From contig QEOQ01000710.1 in the NCBI GenBank assembly GCA_010279815.1, forward strand, positions 388,161-452,160: 64,000 nucleotides of DNA, read 5' to 3'. Of the stretch, positions 55,288-64,000 are shown piece after piece. A program made the position numbers and the translations under genes. Numbering within the stretch: position 1 is the first letter of the stretch; every line of letters starts with the position of its first letter. The notes under the pieces were generated by a model. That model saw only the letters and a program-made list of their open reading frames with translations. It did no database searches and was not told the origin of the DNA. This DNA comes from Brachionus plicatilis. Its lineage: Eukaryota; Rotifera; Eurotatoria; Ploima; Brachionidae.

Positions 55288-57474
55288 ATGCTAAAGATTA
55301 TTCAAACCCTTTTTTTTTTGTGTTTAATAAACAAATATTTGACTGCTGATACTGCTATTTACAAATTCGCAGCTTCGCTTGATTCGAAATACTTGAAGAT
55401 TTTTAATAACGAAGAGGAACTGAAAACAAATTATTTGCATGAGATTTCATATTCTTTGGATTTTGATCCCGATTCAAGACTTTTAGTTGGAAGTGTTAAA
55501 AGAAGAGTATTTACCTGGGATATTTCTCAATCACATGTTAGTTTTTTCCATGAAGAAGTAGAAGAAACAAGAGCAATTGCATTTTTGAACAAAACGCATT
55601 TTATTGCTGGATTTAAACATTTTTTTGTCATTTACGATTGTTCAAATTTAAATAGCAATTTTAAAAAATATGACAGCACAAACATCGGACAAGTCTATGA
55701 TATAAAAATAATTTATGAGAACCAAAAAATACTAATTGCATCACATGAAGGATTCATTTCGGTTTATGATCTATCAAACTATAATTTTTTGAAAAAAAAT
55801 CAAATTGCAAACAAAATATGGGCAATAGATGCATTTGATAAAAATCTGATCGTCTCTCAATGTAATCAAATACTTGATATTTGTCTATATAAACTTGATT
55901 CTTCTAGTAACCTTGTAGAATTAAAGAGGCGCTCTGGAGTGAATGAATTTTTTACAATTAAAATTTTTAATGAAAACAAGGTTGTTTTTGGAGGAGATGA
56001 GTTTCTCAAAATATGGGAAATATCAACAAATCAAATAATCAAAACAATTTCTATTGATGATAAAGCACTAAGTTTAGATATTTTTAGTAGCCAAATAATA
56101 GCTTCAGGTCACGAAAACGATGGAGTTAAATTTTGGAATATTACTAATTATAGTAATTTTAAAACAGTCAATACTGGACCTAAAGTGCATTACTTAAAAA
56201 ACTTAAATGGTTATACCGCAATTAAAAATTACTTGAATTTAAAAAGTAACCAACATTCAACTCAACTTCCAAATTTAGAATCAACTTTTTCAACATTAAT
56301 TAATATGCAGACCACACATGAATCAACAGAACAAAAATTGATCACTTCTAAACCAAGTTCAATTGATACTTTAATGCCAACTGCCTTTGATGACACAGTG
56401 GCTGAAACGATAACAAAATCAATTCAAACCATTGCAGAAAATGGTCTACCATCACAGTATCTTTCATCTTCAATTATTCATGAAAATCAAAATTCGCCGA
56501 CTTATCTTTCTTACACTGAAATTTTCAGTCATACTCTAAAAAATATAAACACCATGCCAAATAAACTCTATTCTGAACAAAACTCAGATAGCACAAGCAA
56601 ACAACTAGAACTAGCAACTTCAAATCAAGAAAAGACAACAATTGAGATTCCTTTTTTTGACGCAAGTACAAGATCTATTCCAAATAGCCAAGAATTAAAC
56701 ACTTTCACTTCAAAAAAAATTCAGTCAATTACAGCTGATAAAATTTTTGAATCAACTCAGCAAGTTTATGATGTTCAAGAAATTTACACCAAAACTTCCG
56801 ATTCGAGTTTTGATACATTTCCTGAGACTAACTCGATCTTGGCATCAAACATTCAGTTTTATTTTGAAGAAGAATTTTCCTTTTCAAACCTGCTACCATC
56901 TGAATTGATTGAAGTCTTGAAAAAAAATAATGATATGAATGATTGTCTGAAGAATTGTTCAGGCAATGGACTGTGCAAATTAAAAGATAAAAGCTTATTT
57001 GTTTGTGAGTGCTTCAGTAATTATGCTGGATCATCATGTCAAATAAATACACTTCCTTGTGCATCAAATCCATGTCTGAACAATGGCACATGTGTCAATA
57101 ACTTGGCTAATAAAACATTCATTTGTCATTGTTAGCAGGACAACAATGGAAATTATTTATACTTTGGAAAGAACTGCCAAAACAAAGTTGACGTTTGTGC
57201 CAATGAAACTTGTTCCAAAAATGGTGTTTGTTATGATGTAAATGACAAAGCACAGTGCAAATGTTTTTCTTCATATTCAGGTGAAAAATGTCACATTGAA
57301 TCAGATGAGAGTAAGACAAGAAAAGTGATAATAAAAACATCAACAATAATTGCAATTATTGTGCTATTTCTATTTTTCTTGATTTTAATTTTAAGTGATT
57401 TATCGGGCATTTATTGCAAGAAAAAATCAGGGAAAAAAAAATATGTAGTAAAAAAATTAGTTTATATCAATTAA
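55288..57474 (+). CDS. WD-propeller / mucin-like / EGF / transmembrane protein, copy 2, with one in-frame TAG
   Basis: ATG at 55288 opens a signal peptide (MLKIIQTLFFLCLINKYL). WD-like blades fill residues 25-330 (FTWDIS, FLKIWEIS, GVKFWNIT), a Ser/Thr-rich stretch follows to about 545, then EGF modules NCSGNGLCKL and CLNNGTCVNN. TAG at 57133-57135 falls after CHC, where copy 1 has CAG. The frame then continues through EGF 3 (CSKNGVCYDV), a membrane helix (AIIVLFLFFLILILSD) and a Lys-rich tail to TAA at 57472. The propeller-to-EGF join is in frame here, which shows that the break in copy 1 is derived or recoded. If TAG stops translation the product is secreted, not anchored. Confidence 0.75.
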
Positions 57475-59149
57475 GGAACAAAACTTATTTCTTGGTAAAA
57501 ATTAATCTATTTGACTCAAAAGAAATTTAAAATTTGAATAAATTACTTTATTTTTTGTTCCTAAAAATATAAATTCAAAATTTTGATAAATTCCTAGAAA
57601 TTGCGTAATTAAAAATCCAATTTTTTAAATTTTTTTTTACATATTATTAAAAAAAGTAAAAATTTTAAAGGCGTCCCCAAATTATTTAATCTTAACTCGT
57701 TTTAATTGTTTACGGAGACAATTTAAAATTATTACATAAAAAAATTATTTGAATTATTTCAAACAATTTTTGTGGTATTTTAAATAAGTTTCTGCGATTA
57801 AAAATTCTTAAAAAACAATAATAAATTTTTTATTTACAATGGGGAATATTTTCGAATAGGAGATGGCTGTCTTCATTCGCAAATAATTTTTGGTTGATTT
57901 ATTTAGTAAAATAAATTTTTGATTAAATTTTCTTTTAATTCTTTTCTACTACGAGCTTAACTTGAAATTAATAATCATGTTAACACAATCAAAACTTAAT
58001 TTAATATAAACTTAAATGATGAAATAAGATTTTTTATTTATTTATAATTATCCTCCTTCAGGAGAAGTAAAGTAAAGAAAAAAAATTTAGAGTTTAAATA
58101 AGTGTAAAAAAAGTCAATTAAAATTATTATGCTCATTTTTTATATTTTTTTTTTAATAAGCATTAGATGTTTTGAATAATAATAAAAAAATGAGAAATAA
58201 CTAAAATTAGTTGTCATTTAAATTAATTAATTAATTAATTATTATTAGATATCTTTGAGTCCACTTCATCTCCACATACGAATTTCTCATTAACACAATT
58301 CAAAACATTTTAACAAAAAAATTATGAGTTTTTTATAAAACAAATTCAGAAACTATTAAGGGCAAATTGAATTTAATGATCAAATGTAAATTTCAAATTA
58401 AAATTTTAGCTTTAAATTTAAATAGATTTTTTTTTTTTAAATTTTTTAATAAAAAATGACAAAACTTTATTAAAATTGATTTGTTTAATCTATGCTTTGA
58501 TTTAAAGTAAATTGAAATCTTAATCAATATTTTGAAATTTAGCCTTATTTTAATTAGTATTTAAATATCATTAAAAGCCATAATTTGGATACCTAAATAT
58601 GGATTATAAATTTGCCTATAAAATTTTCAATTAAAGTTTTAGCAAAATCAATTAAAGATCATTTTGAAAAAAAAGATTTTTTTTTAATTTTAATAATAAG
58701 CATCTTATGTTTAGTTTAAAAAATATTAAAAAAACCTTATTTGAACATTTTTATTAAGATTTTAATCTATTAAATTTTGATCATTTGATTAGAAAATTAG
58801 AATCATATTCTACATTTTTTCAATGTAGAAGTATTAATGTGTTTTTTATTGTCGTTTTAAATTGTTGAAAAGTAAAAGTTGATCCCAATATCACACAATA
58901 ACATCAATTTTTAAAGTCTTCGACGTGTCCATTTGACTTGTTCTATAATCTTTTTAAATCTTGAAAATATATAGATGCTTTATTTTTTAACTTTTCTTTA
59001 CATGAAAAAAATAATTTGAAAATGTTCAAAAAAGTATTTTGCACTATATTTTGGTATTTTTTCTAATATTCTATTATTAACTTTTATCAACTTTTTTATT
59101 TTATATTTACCTATAAATGATTTTTATTTTAGTTGAAGTAGTAGTAGTA
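57475..59149. other. AT-rich spacer, nothing recognised
   Basis: Short motif overlap with the 27.5 kb direct repeat (CAAATTGAATTTAATGATCA at 58370) but no gene. Confidence 0.35.
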
Positions 59150-59315
59150 AACATGCTTTGGCGGATGGAAGATCCCGAGGAGAACCGTCGGTATACGCTC
59201 TGCTTTAACAGCCATAAAAACCGTAAAATGAGCCGGTTCGCTTTCCATTACATAATTTTTGTTTGTAAAGTCAAAGATAATTCCTAGATTAAATTTTATT
59301 TAAAAAATAACATCT
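59150..59315 (+). pseudogene. GC-richer exon-like fragment MLWRMEDPEENRR, arm of an inverted duplication
   Basis: ATG at about 59153 reads MLWRMEDPEENRRYTLCFNS, then HKNRKMSRFAFHYIIFVCK and a TAG after KDNS. From 59205 it is mirrored at 59670-59782. Protein family not recognised. The first 60 bp are GC-richer than the background and are unique to this arm. Confidence 0.35.
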
Positions 59316-59652
59316 TATAAATTTATTCTGTTAAAATAAGCCGAAATAAGAAACGCCTCTTTTTTTCGAATTATTTTAATTCTTTTTGAAATTAGAAAGA
59401 TTTTATTAATACTCGAAATCCGGAGGGTTTTTTTCGAACCTTTTTGGTACTTTATTTTTTTATTACTCAATAAATTTGATCATTTTTGCCAATTTTTTTT
59501 CCAACAAAATAAATATCAAAAAGTACCGTAAACTCGTGACCAATTCAAATGCACTTAACTGAACTTCATTTTCAATCAAATTAGCTTCTTCTAGGTTCTC
59601 ATCGTTATCTTCATCGGTGAAACCCATGATTGATTCTTCTTCTTTCAAATTA

Positions 59653-59889
59653 TCAACGCAACTTCACAATGCTGATATTATTTTTTAAATAAAATTTAAT
59701 CAAGGAATCATCTTTGACTTTACAATCAAAAATTATGTAATGGAAAGCGAATCGGCTCATTTTACGATTTTTAAAGCAAAATGATCGACAAGCTTGGTCT
59801 TCTTTTAGGCCACGAAAAAACTGGCCATTGTAAAAGGGGATGCCAAAAAAATAGCCAAACTTATTCGGGAATGGTTGTTTAGACATCAA
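59653..59889 (-). pseudogene. Related exon-like fragment, opposite arm
   Basis: A 78-codon frame reads FCFKNRKMSRFAFHYIIFDC and KVKDDSLIKFYLKNN, matching the plus-strand arm with about 10 percent change. The N-terminal part (KFGYFFGIPFYNGQFFRGLK) is different. No family assigned. Confidence 0.35.
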
Positions 59890-61075
59890 AAACTTTCACA
59901 TTTGTCATGTTAAACTTTAACTAACAAATGTGATAATTTTATTTTAGCTTTTTTGTCCAAATTGTGTCCAATTACACGTATTTTCAAATACATTTAAATA
60001 ATTAATTTTTTCAAAATTACTGCTTTTCTATGAATTTAAATTAGGAAATAAAATACAATTTTTAATCAAATGAAGATAAATCTTGTTTTTTTAATTCAAT
60101 TTTTTATCTTTCTATATTCTTCTTTTTGATTTTTTTTGTTTTATCTTCTAAGGATACAATTAAATTGTTTCTTTTATCACTGAAATTGGAGAAATAGAAC
60201 TTGATTATTTTACTGTAGTGATTTGATAATAGGATCCAAGGTAAATTTCACATTTTACTCAAAGATACGTAAATTTACGCAAAAAATGGTAATTGACATT
60301 TCACGGATGTTGTTTATTTTGACGGACTCATTTTGATAGGTTTTATTATCACTTGTTTATTATGACAAACTTTAATCTGACATAATTAAAATAGACAAGT
60401 TTTATGTCGACAAGATTTAAATTTGCCATTTCTCATCATGACGGAGTCTAATTTGACTCTGTTTCGAATTGATTGCCTATTGCTCTCCTAGTTCGATTTG
60501 ATCGTGATTTGAGTCCTTGAATGGTGTGGTCGAAAAAATGATAAAAGAAAAAAAAAGAAAACAGAAAATACAAAATAGAAACTTTGCAAACTTTAAAAAC
60601 TAAAAACTTGAACAATAATTTAGAAAATTAAGGAAAAAAAAAATTTATGAACATTTAAAATTCGCTATGGAAAAGTACTGTTCATTTGTCTTACAATTTT
60701 TTTTGCTCAAATTGTTTAATTACTTTATTTTATTTTTTTTACAACGCCTACAAGGCGTTCAATGTTGTAATAAATTTTAATGAATGAATTTTTACATGTT
60801 TTTTTTATTTTTTCTCGAATATCAAATTAAATATTGTAACTAGTGAAATTTTTTCTTAACGAGACCAAAAAAAAAAGTGTTCATAAAATTAAATTTTTTT
60901 CCTCAAATAAATTTTGAGACCAACTGGTTGATTGATTTTAAAAAAGAATATTTCAAATAAAAAATATTTCTTAATTTAATCAATATTAATTTTGTTCTTG
61001 ATTGATTTTTGTACTTGTGAATTAAACATCGTCAAATTAAGCTTATTATTTTTTGTTATGTCTAATTAAAACAAA
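59890..61075. other. Spacer with TGACA-rich subterminal-like repeats at 60300-60470
   Basis: 60300-60470 has TGACGGACTCA, TATGACAAACT, CTGACATAAT, GTCGACAAGA and ATGACGGAGTC at spacings of 15-35 bp, similar to the array at 63725. No gene. Confidence 0.4.
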
Positions 61076-62350
61076 TTATACTGAACCTTTGTTCTTGTAC
61101 AACGGTGTTACCAATGCAATTTTCCAATCAGTTCGTATTTTACCATATAGTAAATATTTATTAAATAAGGAAGATAGGAATGGAGATTTCAGACTAGAAA
61201 CGTTTTTGATTACTTTTGTTGGAATTCCAGTATATCTCGGTCCATTCGAATCGGAAAGTTGCATGATTAATTCGCGCACTTCCCATCGATTTGTAAACTA
61301 AAAGGAAAATGATTTTGAGGTAATCGAACCATTATTAATTTGTGAATTAAAGTGTTCAATACAGTACTGTTTGCAGCTGTCAGTGTTTTCATTTGATTCT
61401 GTTGTAATGCAAGTGAAAAATAAGTTAAAAAGCTCTATTTGCTTACGAACAGAATATCTATTATTTTCGTTTATTAAGTCAGTTGGAATAGGTTTGGCAA
61501 AATGTAATTTATTGTAAATCTAAAAAAATTTTCATTCAAGAAAAGTAATAATAAATTCGCAATTACTTAAAAATGAGTTTTAGAAAAATTTAAATGTAAA
61601 AACCAAGGACAATTTTTTGAAAATCCCTTTTAATTAAGTGCGAATATATTATTACTTTTCTTGAATGAAAATTTTTTTAGATTTTTTGATTTTGAGATTT
61701 GTTTTCTTCTCTCAAAAATGTAAAAATGTACAAATATAAAAATGTACAAAAAATTACATTTTGCCATAGGTTTATTGTCTGATTTATCGGATCTAATTTT
61801 AATAAATGACGAATAGAATTCCCAGAAGAGCTTGTTGTTCTTAAAATCATAAATTCCTCTTTTATCAAAATAATTCAATATTTTTTGTTCATTTATATTA
61901 TCATTTATGTTTTTCCAATGTTTATAAATTTCTCTCAGTTTGTCTTTGTCATGGTTTTGATTTTCACATTCTGTTTGTAGTTTCTATACGCGATGTTCCG
62001 ATTGTTCGTTACTAGTAGTAATTCATCATCGTACCATTGTTGTTCAAACTCTCTCAGGTAAATCTTCCTTAGTGGTGCGAGTTTTTCGAGCACTGTAACG
62101 ATTGAGCTTTTAAAAAACTCCCAGCTTTCATCTATATCATCTACTAGAAAGTGATTAAAGCACATTTTACTTAATTCCAGTTCTAGTTTTTCATTAGTTA
62201 GTTTCCGACCAAAAATAAATGAACGAGTTTGGCTAATTGATGAAATCTCTAATTTAGTAGCTACGAAGCAATAGTTACTGTATGGGCAGTCGAATACTTT
62301 ACATTCTTAAATAAGTGTACCATTGTGGAGGATAACATCAATTAGAGTAT
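61076..62350 (-). pseudogene. Non-LTR retrotransposon, endonuclease tail to early RT, with a MITE inside
   Basis: Minus strand in order: NTLIDVILHN (endonuclease end), LEKLAPLRKIYLREFEQQWY, RNIAYRNYKQ, NYFDKRGIYDFKNNKLFWEF, IRSDKSDNKP, then after a 270-bp MITE PIPTDLINENNRYSVRKQIE, and NGPRYTGIPTKVIKN, DWKIALVTPLYKNKG (start of RT). Stops and frameshifts are present. Truncated at 61076 before the catalytic RT motifs. It is a different family from the 47.5-53 kb element. Confidence 0.8.
61496..61765. mobile_element. hAT-type MITE inserted in the non-LTR element
   Basis: Ends GGCAAAATGTAATTT and mirror; longer inverted arms (AAAATTTTCATTCAAGAAAA) inside. ATAGGTTT is duplicated at 61488-61495 and 61766-61773, and removing the element restores KPIPTDL in frame. 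Confidence 0.85.
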
Positions 62351-62474
62351 TTGAGGTTTAATATTCTTGCTGTTTTTGGCATCTTGAAGTTTAGGATCAA
62401 AAAAATCAGATCAAAAAGTAATTTTTTTATAACTTTTGAATGGTATTTGATAAAATCTCTCTGCAAAATGCTAA

Positions 62475-62570
62475 ATAATGCAAAAAACATGCTGAATATT
62501 AGAAAAGGCTCTGCAAAAACTCTGCAATTTTGCAGGAAAATGCATGTCATTAAAAAGTATTTTATTCAAC
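62475..62570. repeat. Remnant related to the MULE MITE interior
   Basis: ACTCTGCAATTTTGCAGG, then ATGTCATTAAAAAGTATTTT, parallels the interior of 40910-41265. No ends preserved. Confidence 0.35.
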
Positions 62571-62578
62571 TTCGCAAT

Positions 62579-62893
62579 TTAATTTGCTTCCATTTTACGG
62601 CGTCTCACCCCGCACACCCGATTGACCTCAAACTTCAATCTTGACCCATGAAAGACCATGCCCGTCCAGTCGAGCAAGGCCTCATTATCTTCTATACGGG
62701 TGAGCGCCACAAATGCGTGTCCCGACTCCATCTGGTAGTTCGACACGAGGTGGCACACTAATATTTGCGAGAGCCCTTCCTCGCGGGCCCTATCGTTGAG
62801 CGTAATAAATAGACCGGACTTGTTAAAGACCCGGCTATTTATTACGCTTGGCACGTTCTTGACGATCAGGTCGTTAATCAATTCCATGGACTT
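62579..62893 (-). CDS. RRM-like exon (U2AF-like), probably terminal exon or fragment
   Basis: An AG acceptor-like CTCAAAG precedes SMELINDLIVKNVPSVI. The frame continues SQILVCHLVSNYQMESGHAF, then VALTRIEDNEALLDWTGMVF and HGSRLKFEVNR, ending KMEAN and TAA. The end pattern (FAFV---RSVEE---AL---G--F-G--LK) is that of the degenerate RRMs in U2AF/SF1-linked proteins. It is much more GC-rich than the surroundings, as for host coding DNA. Earlier exons were not found with confidence; a possible upstream exon lies near 62960-63030. Confidence 0.4.
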   Translation of the reverse strand, partial: KSMELINDLIVKNVPSVINSRVFNKSGLFITLNDRAREEGLSQILVCHLVSNYQMESGHAFVALTRIEDNEALLDWTGMVFHGSRLKFEVNRVCGVRRRKMEAN

Positions 62894-63004
62894 TGAGTTG
62901 AACAGATAGGGAAAAATAAAAATAAAACAAGTAATGTATCTTACTATTAGAGAGAGAAAAGAAAATATCCTAGCTTGGCTCGTGCTTCTTGCACAAATAA
63001 ACAC

Positions 63005-63241
63005 TCCTGGAAGGCTCTGTATTATTTTAGCAGACTAAAAAATAGCCGATTCAATTTAGCATATTTAATTCAAAATGATTGATTTAGCAATATTAATAAA
63101 AATAGCGGCTTTGTTATGTAAAATTAGCATACAAAAAAAAAGCATCATTTTTGTGCTAAATTATTATTAGCAGTTTATTTCATTTAAAAAAAATCATCAA
63201 TATTATTAAAAAATCTCACTAAGTCTGATAAAGATAAAGAT
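63005..63241. other. AT-rich spacer
   Basis: No feature recognised. Confidence 0.25.
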
Positions 63242-63478
63242 TTGACCGATTTGATTAATCAATTTGATAATTATGATATTAAAGTAGGAAAAATAACAGC
63301 GCCTCAAAAATGTCATCCGCACTTTTTTATGACGGCTTATCGAGTTGCAAGCGAATTGACTAATAAATTCAATTGGAGGTGTATTAAAACTAATTTATTT
63401 TGCAAAGCCAAGTGCTTTACTAATGGCAATACTATCGGTCAAGAATATACTTTTTATTATAATAAGATCAAAAGATAA
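63242..63478 (+). CDS. FLYWCH-like zinc-finger fragment, hypothetical
   Basis: The frame contains HPHFFMTAYRVASELTNKFN followed by WRCIKTNLFCKAKCFTNGNT. W-R-C-x6-C-x-A-x3-T resembles the second half of a FLYWCH finger, a DNA-binding module often linked to Mutator-like transposases. The final His was not identified. No other transposase part is nearby, so the call is tentative. Confidence 0.3.
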   Translation: MTDLINQFDNYDIKVGKITAPQKCHPHFFMTAYRVASELTNKFNWRCIKTNLFCKAKCFTNGNTIGQEYTFYYNKIKR

Positions 63479-63525
63479 CATTATAAAACTCGAAACTGGT
63501 GTTCAATATAAAAGAAAACCGGCTT

Positions 63526-63700
63526 ATATTTTATAAGACGAAACATTCTTTGGTTTAGTCAACTGGCATTTTTCGCAACTCTTGCAATAGTCATAAATTT
63601 CGGACTTCATCTGAGGCCAACGACGGGAAATGGTTTTGTAGGTCTTTTCGTAACTGAGATGCCCTGCTGAAATCTCATCATGGTATAACGGCACTGGATC
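63526..63700 (-). pseudogene. Gypsy integrase zinc-binding fragment
   Basis: Minus strand: PLYHDEISAGHLSYEKTYKT, SRRWPQMKSEIYDYCKSCEK and CQLTKPKN. H-x8-H (HDEISAGHL) and C-x2-C (CEKC) form the integrase HHCC site. Cut at both ends. Confidence 0.75.
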
Positions 63701-63724
63701 GTTTCATAGCATAATTGGGTCTGC

Positions 63725-63858
63725 ATAATTTCGACAAGATAATTTCGACAAGTAATTTTTGGACATAAATTAATTCGACATGCAAAAATTCGACATGACT
63801 AAATTAGACATAATAATAATTCGACGTGTTATATTTCGACAAAATTAATTTCGACTTG
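63725..63858 (+). repeat. Degenerate tandem array of AATTTCGACA, period about 15 bp
   Basis: At least eight units of (A/T)ATT(T/A)CGAC or (T)GGAC/(A)GAC with 14-17 bp spacing. It looks like transposase binding sites at a transposon end, but the element is cut by the window or has decayed. Confidence 0.55.
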
Positions 63859-64000
63859 AATTCTTTTTTTATGCTATTTTTTTCATTCTTTCAATTAGAT
63901 TAATTAGTCATGGAAAATTTATCAAATTTGTTTGATACGCTTAATGTAATTTACTTAAATTTATTGATTGTATGAAAGTTGAACAGTCTAACACAGATAA

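Noticed and set aside
1..64000. A reassigned genetic code (TAA/TAG as Gln)
   Set aside because: The long WD/EGF and ABC frames encode Gln as CAA/CAG and end in TAA. Several internal stops fall where the family has Lys, Trp or Cys, which fits ordinary decay better.

Overview
The window looks like nuclear DNA from an animal with a very AT-rich genome. Host-type genes contain short GT-AG introns. Recognisable fragments include a kinesin-4 motor, a dynein heavy chain, a MAP4K-type kinase, a Y-box protein, a RING/MATH protein and an RRM protein. Almost every class of animal transposon is present. A small low-GC invertebrate such as a monogonont rotifer would fit, but that is inference from composition and gene content. 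Nothing bacterial, organellar or viral was seen as a contig-level signal.

Layout. 1-0.8 kb: the 5' end of a minus-strand Ty3/Gypsy-type LTR element. 1.16-4.39 kb: an apparently complete Transib/RAG1-superfamily transposon with RSS-like ends, a 5-bp target duplication and a transposase that keeps the D, D, E and zinc residues of the RAG1 core. 5.1-6.5 kb: a Tigger/pogo-type non-autonomous element. 7.0-8.9 kb: stray CNH (MAP4K) and dynein P-loop exons, then three tandem hairpin repeats. 9.3-12.0 kb: a decayed intron-containing gene ending in a Ulp1-like peptidase and a RING-like finger. 12.9-13.95 kb: a second Tigger element with a broken transposase. 14.0-16.1 kb: a kinesin retrocopy-like fragment folded into an 802-bp inverted repeat that appears perfect. 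17-23.6 kb: gag, non-LTR RT, ISL2EU-like and hAT remnants, plus a foldback element. 24.5-26.7 kb: first copy of a secreted WD-propeller/mucin/EGF/TM gene. 26.7-33.9 kb: MITEs, repeats and one small gene with a good TATA box. 34.4-37.0 kb: an ABC ATPase fused to a putative PD-(D/E)xK nuclease. 38.6-43.7 kb: several MITEs with clear target duplications and RING-MATH, BED/hAT and Y-box pseudogenes. 43.7-46 kb: a decayed Gypsy element. 47.5-53.1 kb: a non-LTR retrotransposon split by a young Gypsy element with almost identical LTRs. 55.3-57.5 kb: second copy of the WD/EGF gene. 59-64 kb: an inverted duplication, a non-LTR element carrying a hAT MITE, an RRM fragment, a FLYWCH-like fragment and a Gypsy integrase fragment.

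No operon or pathway logic is visible. The window is best read as a transposon-rich interval with four candidate expressed loci: the WD/EGF pair, the ABC-nuclease gene and the small Tyr/Gln-rich gene. Most other coding signals are mobile or captured sequence, and most carry stops or frameshifts. Protein family calls rest on motifs read by eye; no database was searched.
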